From NCBI RefSeq assembly GCF_000286835.2, contig NZ_AJYD02000038.1, forward strand, positions 335,400 to 399,399: 64,000 bases of DNA. The letters are read 5' to 3'. Position numbers and translations under genes: made by a program. Under the pieces are notes generated by a model. It did no database searches and was not told the DNA's origin. It saw only the letters and a program-made list of their open reading frames with translations. Of the stretch, positions 61,740 through 64,000 are shown piece after piece. The stretch comes from Enterovibrio norvegicus FF-33 (GTDB lineage: Bacteria; Pseudomonadota; Gammaproteobacteria; Enterobacterales; Vibrionaceae). The first letter of the stretch is position 1, and every line of letters begins with the position of its first letter.

Positions 61740-64000
61740 CTAGTCAACCGCTTCTAAGGTTTCCTGTATTGGCGAGTTCAACTTAGAGACCTCACCAAAA
61801 CCGCGCAGGCCCACCACATGTACATGTTCTTTATCGTTAAAGATCTTACGCACCAATTTGTACGTTGTACCTTGCTCTGGGCTGATGTTTTCAGGTGCTG
61901 CGATAAGAAGCTGCATGTCTAGACGATGGCATAGCTCGAACAGGGTCGAGATAGACTTCGCATCCAAACGGGCTGCTTCATCAAGGAATAGTAGACGACA
62001 AGGAATAACATCTTTACCGCGTAGACGGCGAGATTCCTCTTCCCAACTCTGTACCACCATCAACAAGATGGCCTGACCCGTACCAATCGCTTCACCGGTC
62101 GACAACGCACCGGATTCAGCACGTAACCAACCGTCAGTGCCACGGTTAACTTCAATACCGAGCTCAAGATAGTTACGGTAATCCAGCAACTCTTCGCCTA
62201 GGATCTGCGGCGAACGCTGACCCATATCGATATGCGGATTCAAACGCTGGAACAACTTCGCCATCGCTTCCGAGAAAGTCAAACGGTTGTTGCCGAACAA
62301 ATCTTGATGTTGTTCGGCATTTTCAGCCAATCCAGCAAGGAGTTGTGCGTGAGTATCACGAATGGATACGTTAAGACGTACGCCTTTGACCTGACCAAAA
62401 CCTATGTTCGACAAACCTTGGTTCAACAAACGAATGCGGTTCTGTTCACGCTGAATGGTTTTACGAATAATATTCGCCACCGATTCAGAGCTGATCGCCA
62501 AGCGCTTCTCGCGCTGGGTAAGCTCTTCAGTGAGGCGACCCAGTTCCACTTCCATTTCTTCGATCGCTTCGACAGGATCGTCTGTACGGATAATGTCGTG
62601 GCGAATGCGCTCACGAAGATGCTGATAAACCGCCACGTAGAACAACACTTTTCGCTCAGGACGTGCCATGTCTTCCGACGCGCGCAATGCATCACGCAAT
62701 GTTTCATTGTCTGCAACAGCGAGACGCAACGCACCGAGTGATTTATCTGACAATGAACGCAGTTCATCGGCTGACATGTAAGCCATTTCACGGCGGTTAA
62801 GTTGCTTTTCAACGCCGCTGCTACGCGCAATTTTAAGTACTTCCACCCAACCCGCTTTGGCGTTAACCACGAAAGTACGCAAGTCAGAATACTCTTTGCT
62901 CACTTTCTTCAGCGTTTTGAGCAGCGACTTCATTTCCAGTTCAATGGAAGTGAGGCCTTTTTCAAGTTCACTCTTACGTTGACGAGACTGAGACAGTTGC
63001 GCATTCAATTCATCACGACGAATGCGGGCACGTTCTTCTGCTTCAACATCGGCGCGAACACCAAGTTCAACCAATTCACGCTTGAATTCTGCCACCGTTT
63101 CTTGCTTCGCTTGATGAGAGCTTTTCAGTGATGCTAGCAGTTGGTTGTATTGGTTAACTTGATCGCGAACCTGTTTAACGTGCTCACGTGAACGAGCACG
63201 CGCACGTTCAGCATCAATCAATTTCGCTTTCAGCTGTTCATTCAGCTCACTGCTCTTATCAAGCAGTGCGACGGCATCTTGATAACCGAAGTGATGACGA
63301 CGCTCGACCAAATCAGACAGCGCAAACAGCTTCTTCTTGAGAAGTTGCAACGCCTGATCAGCCTGCAAATACGATTCATTCAGTGCATCAAATTGTTCTG
63401 GGTCAGCGTCCAGAGCCGACACTAGCGGCTCTAGCTCAGCCAGCGCTTTACCGTGTTCACGGGTAAAGTGACGCGCTTCGTCCGCTTGCGACAAACGCAG
63501 TACCAACTCTTGAAGGCGCGCTTCAATCGTTTCGTCTTCCAGTGCATTCACCACATGCTGAAGCTTGTTCAGCAGCGCGATGGCTTCTTTTGCACCAGTT
63601 AGCTGACTACGAACCTGTTGTTCGTTATCACGCAGTTGACCTAATTGACGCTGAACGCTGTTGCGTTGTTCGCGCAATGCTTTCAATGCGGCTTCTGGAT
63701 CTTCGTTAAACGCCACGTTCATGTGGTGAGAAACGAACTGGTTAAAACTTTGGCTCAAACGCTGTAGCTTCTGCGCATCAAAAGAGGCTTTTGCGTAGTC
63801 TTCTACCAACTCTTCACGCTTCTCACGCAGATTCTCTAGGCGATGTTCACGCGCAGCGCGACCAAACAACGGCACTTTCGGGAAACGAGAATAGCGAAGC
63901 TGGCGGTCATTAAGGTGAACGCAAACCGCCCCATCCATTTCGTCTGCATCAAAAACGTTATCGTCAAAACCGTCAGTCTCACCTTCAATCACATAAAGAT
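61740..64000 (-). CDS. mukB: Chromosome partition protein MukB, C-terminal half (partial at right edge)
   Basis: The frame is open to base 64000, so the N-terminal part lies outside. The visible 753 residues align with E. coli MukB from the hinge region on: [20 protein letters not shown], a long coiled coil, then the C-terminal head with [20 protein letters not shown] (ABC signature), [12 protein letters not shown] (Walker B) and [19 protein letters not shown], read in parts. MukB is the SMC-like core of the MukBEF condensin that organises the chromosome. In E. coli ldtD, mepK and gloC follow it; here they lie 13-20 kb away. Confidence 0.97.
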   Translation of the reverse strand, partial: LYVIEGETDGFDDNVFDADEMDGAVCVHLNDRQLRYSRFPKVPLFGRAAREHRLENLREKREELVEDYAKASFDAQKLQRLSQSFNQFVSHHMNVAFNEDPEAALKALREQRNSVQRQLGQLRDNEQQVRSQLTGAKEAIALLNKLQHVVNALEDETIEARLQELVLRLSQADEARHFTREHGKALAELEPLVSALDADPEQFDALNESYLQADQALQLLKKKLFALSDLVERRHHFGYQDAVALLDKSSELNEQLKAKLIDAERARARSREHVKQVRDQVNQYNQLLASLKSSHQAKQETVAEFKRELVELGVRADVEAEERARIRRDELNAQLSQSRQRKSELEKGLTSIELEMKSLLKTLKKVSKEYSDLRTFVVNAKAGWVEVLKIARSSGVEKQLNRREMAYMSADELRSLSDKSLGALRLAVADNETLRDALRASEDMARPERKVLFYVAVYQHLRERIRHDIIRTDDPVEAIEEMEVELGRLTEELTQREKRLAISSESVANIIRKTIQREQNRIRLLNQGLSNIGFGQVKGVRLNVSIRDTHAQLLAGLAENAEQHQDLFGNNRLTFSEAMAKLFQRLNPHIDMGQRSPQILGEELLDYRNYLELGIEVNRGTDGWLRAESGALSTGEAIGTGQAILLMVVQSWEEESRRLRGKDVIPCRLLFLDEAARLDAKSISTLFELCHRLDMQLLIAAPENISPEQGTTYKLVRKIFNDKEHVHVVGLRGFGEVSKLNSPIQETLEAVD

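Noticed and set aside
62423-62830. 135-codon minus-strand frame inside mukB
   Set aside because: Out-of-frame reading of a highly conserved gene, no independent start site.

Overview
The window reads as an ordinary, gene-dense chromosomal segment of a marine gammaproteobacterium, most likely of the family Vibrionaceae (Grimontia or Enterovibrio would fit, but the genus is my inference). The case rests on the C-terminal half of MukB at the right edge, a RelV-type alarmone synthetase whose five key residues line up with those I recall for Vibrio cholerae RelV, a tandem glycine riboswitch of the Vibrio type before a sodium:amino-acid symporter, and an sbcB - lrgA/lrgB - cdd - purT - tpm block that I remember as conserved in vibrios. 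No phage, transposon, CRISPR array, tRNA or rRNA was seen.

Layout. 1-921: 3' end of a secreted calcium-binding-repeat protein. 1480-3855: a degenerate amidase and a membrane J-domain protein. 4188-5908: glycine riboswitch and symporter. 5992-11722: HAD phosphatase, split B12-dependent ribonucleotide reductase (nrdJa/nrdJb) behind NrdR-like boxes, azoR and an NTF2-like protein. 11819-15127: outer-membrane barrel, Fe(II)/2-oxoglutarate dioxygenase, relV. 15209-19001: two glycosyltransferases and a flippase. 19259-21328: class II glutamine amidotransferase and nnrS with an NsrR-like operator. 21518-27064: five-gene peptide-type ABC importer on the minus strand. 27683-29895: WecH-like acyltransferase, TauD-like dioxygenase and a possible 34-residue gene.

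30000-38147 carries sbcB, a ToxR-like membrane regulator with no periplasmic domain, lrgA/lrgB, cdd with a CRP site, a DMT transporter, purT with two overlapping PurR boxes, tpm, and an SOS gene of the sulA type directly behind a perfect LexA box. 38342-48227 holds an amino-acid antiporter, small unknowns, gloC, an LpxH-like phosphoesterase, an OlsF-like double acyltransferase with a hexanucleotide repeat, mepK and ldtD. 48329-53209 is a four-gene imelysin / di-haem oxidoreductase / DUF1513 operon behind Fur-like boxes. 53518-61644 holds a CosR-like MarR regulator, a DMT transporter with a nine-G tract, a REC-EAL protein, ydhF, an amino-acid racemase, a GNAT and a chemoreceptor; then mukB (minus, partial).

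Most genes are household or stress functions with recognisable local control (LexA, PurR, CRP, NsrR, Fur, NrdR, glycine). I did not find a clearly new multi-gene system. The best leads are the amidase lacking its nucleophile, the alarmone synthetase with an apparent export signal, the split reductase with two strong hairpins between its halves, a perfect 16-bp inverted repeat before an unknown gene, and homopolymeric G tracts inside two transporter genes.
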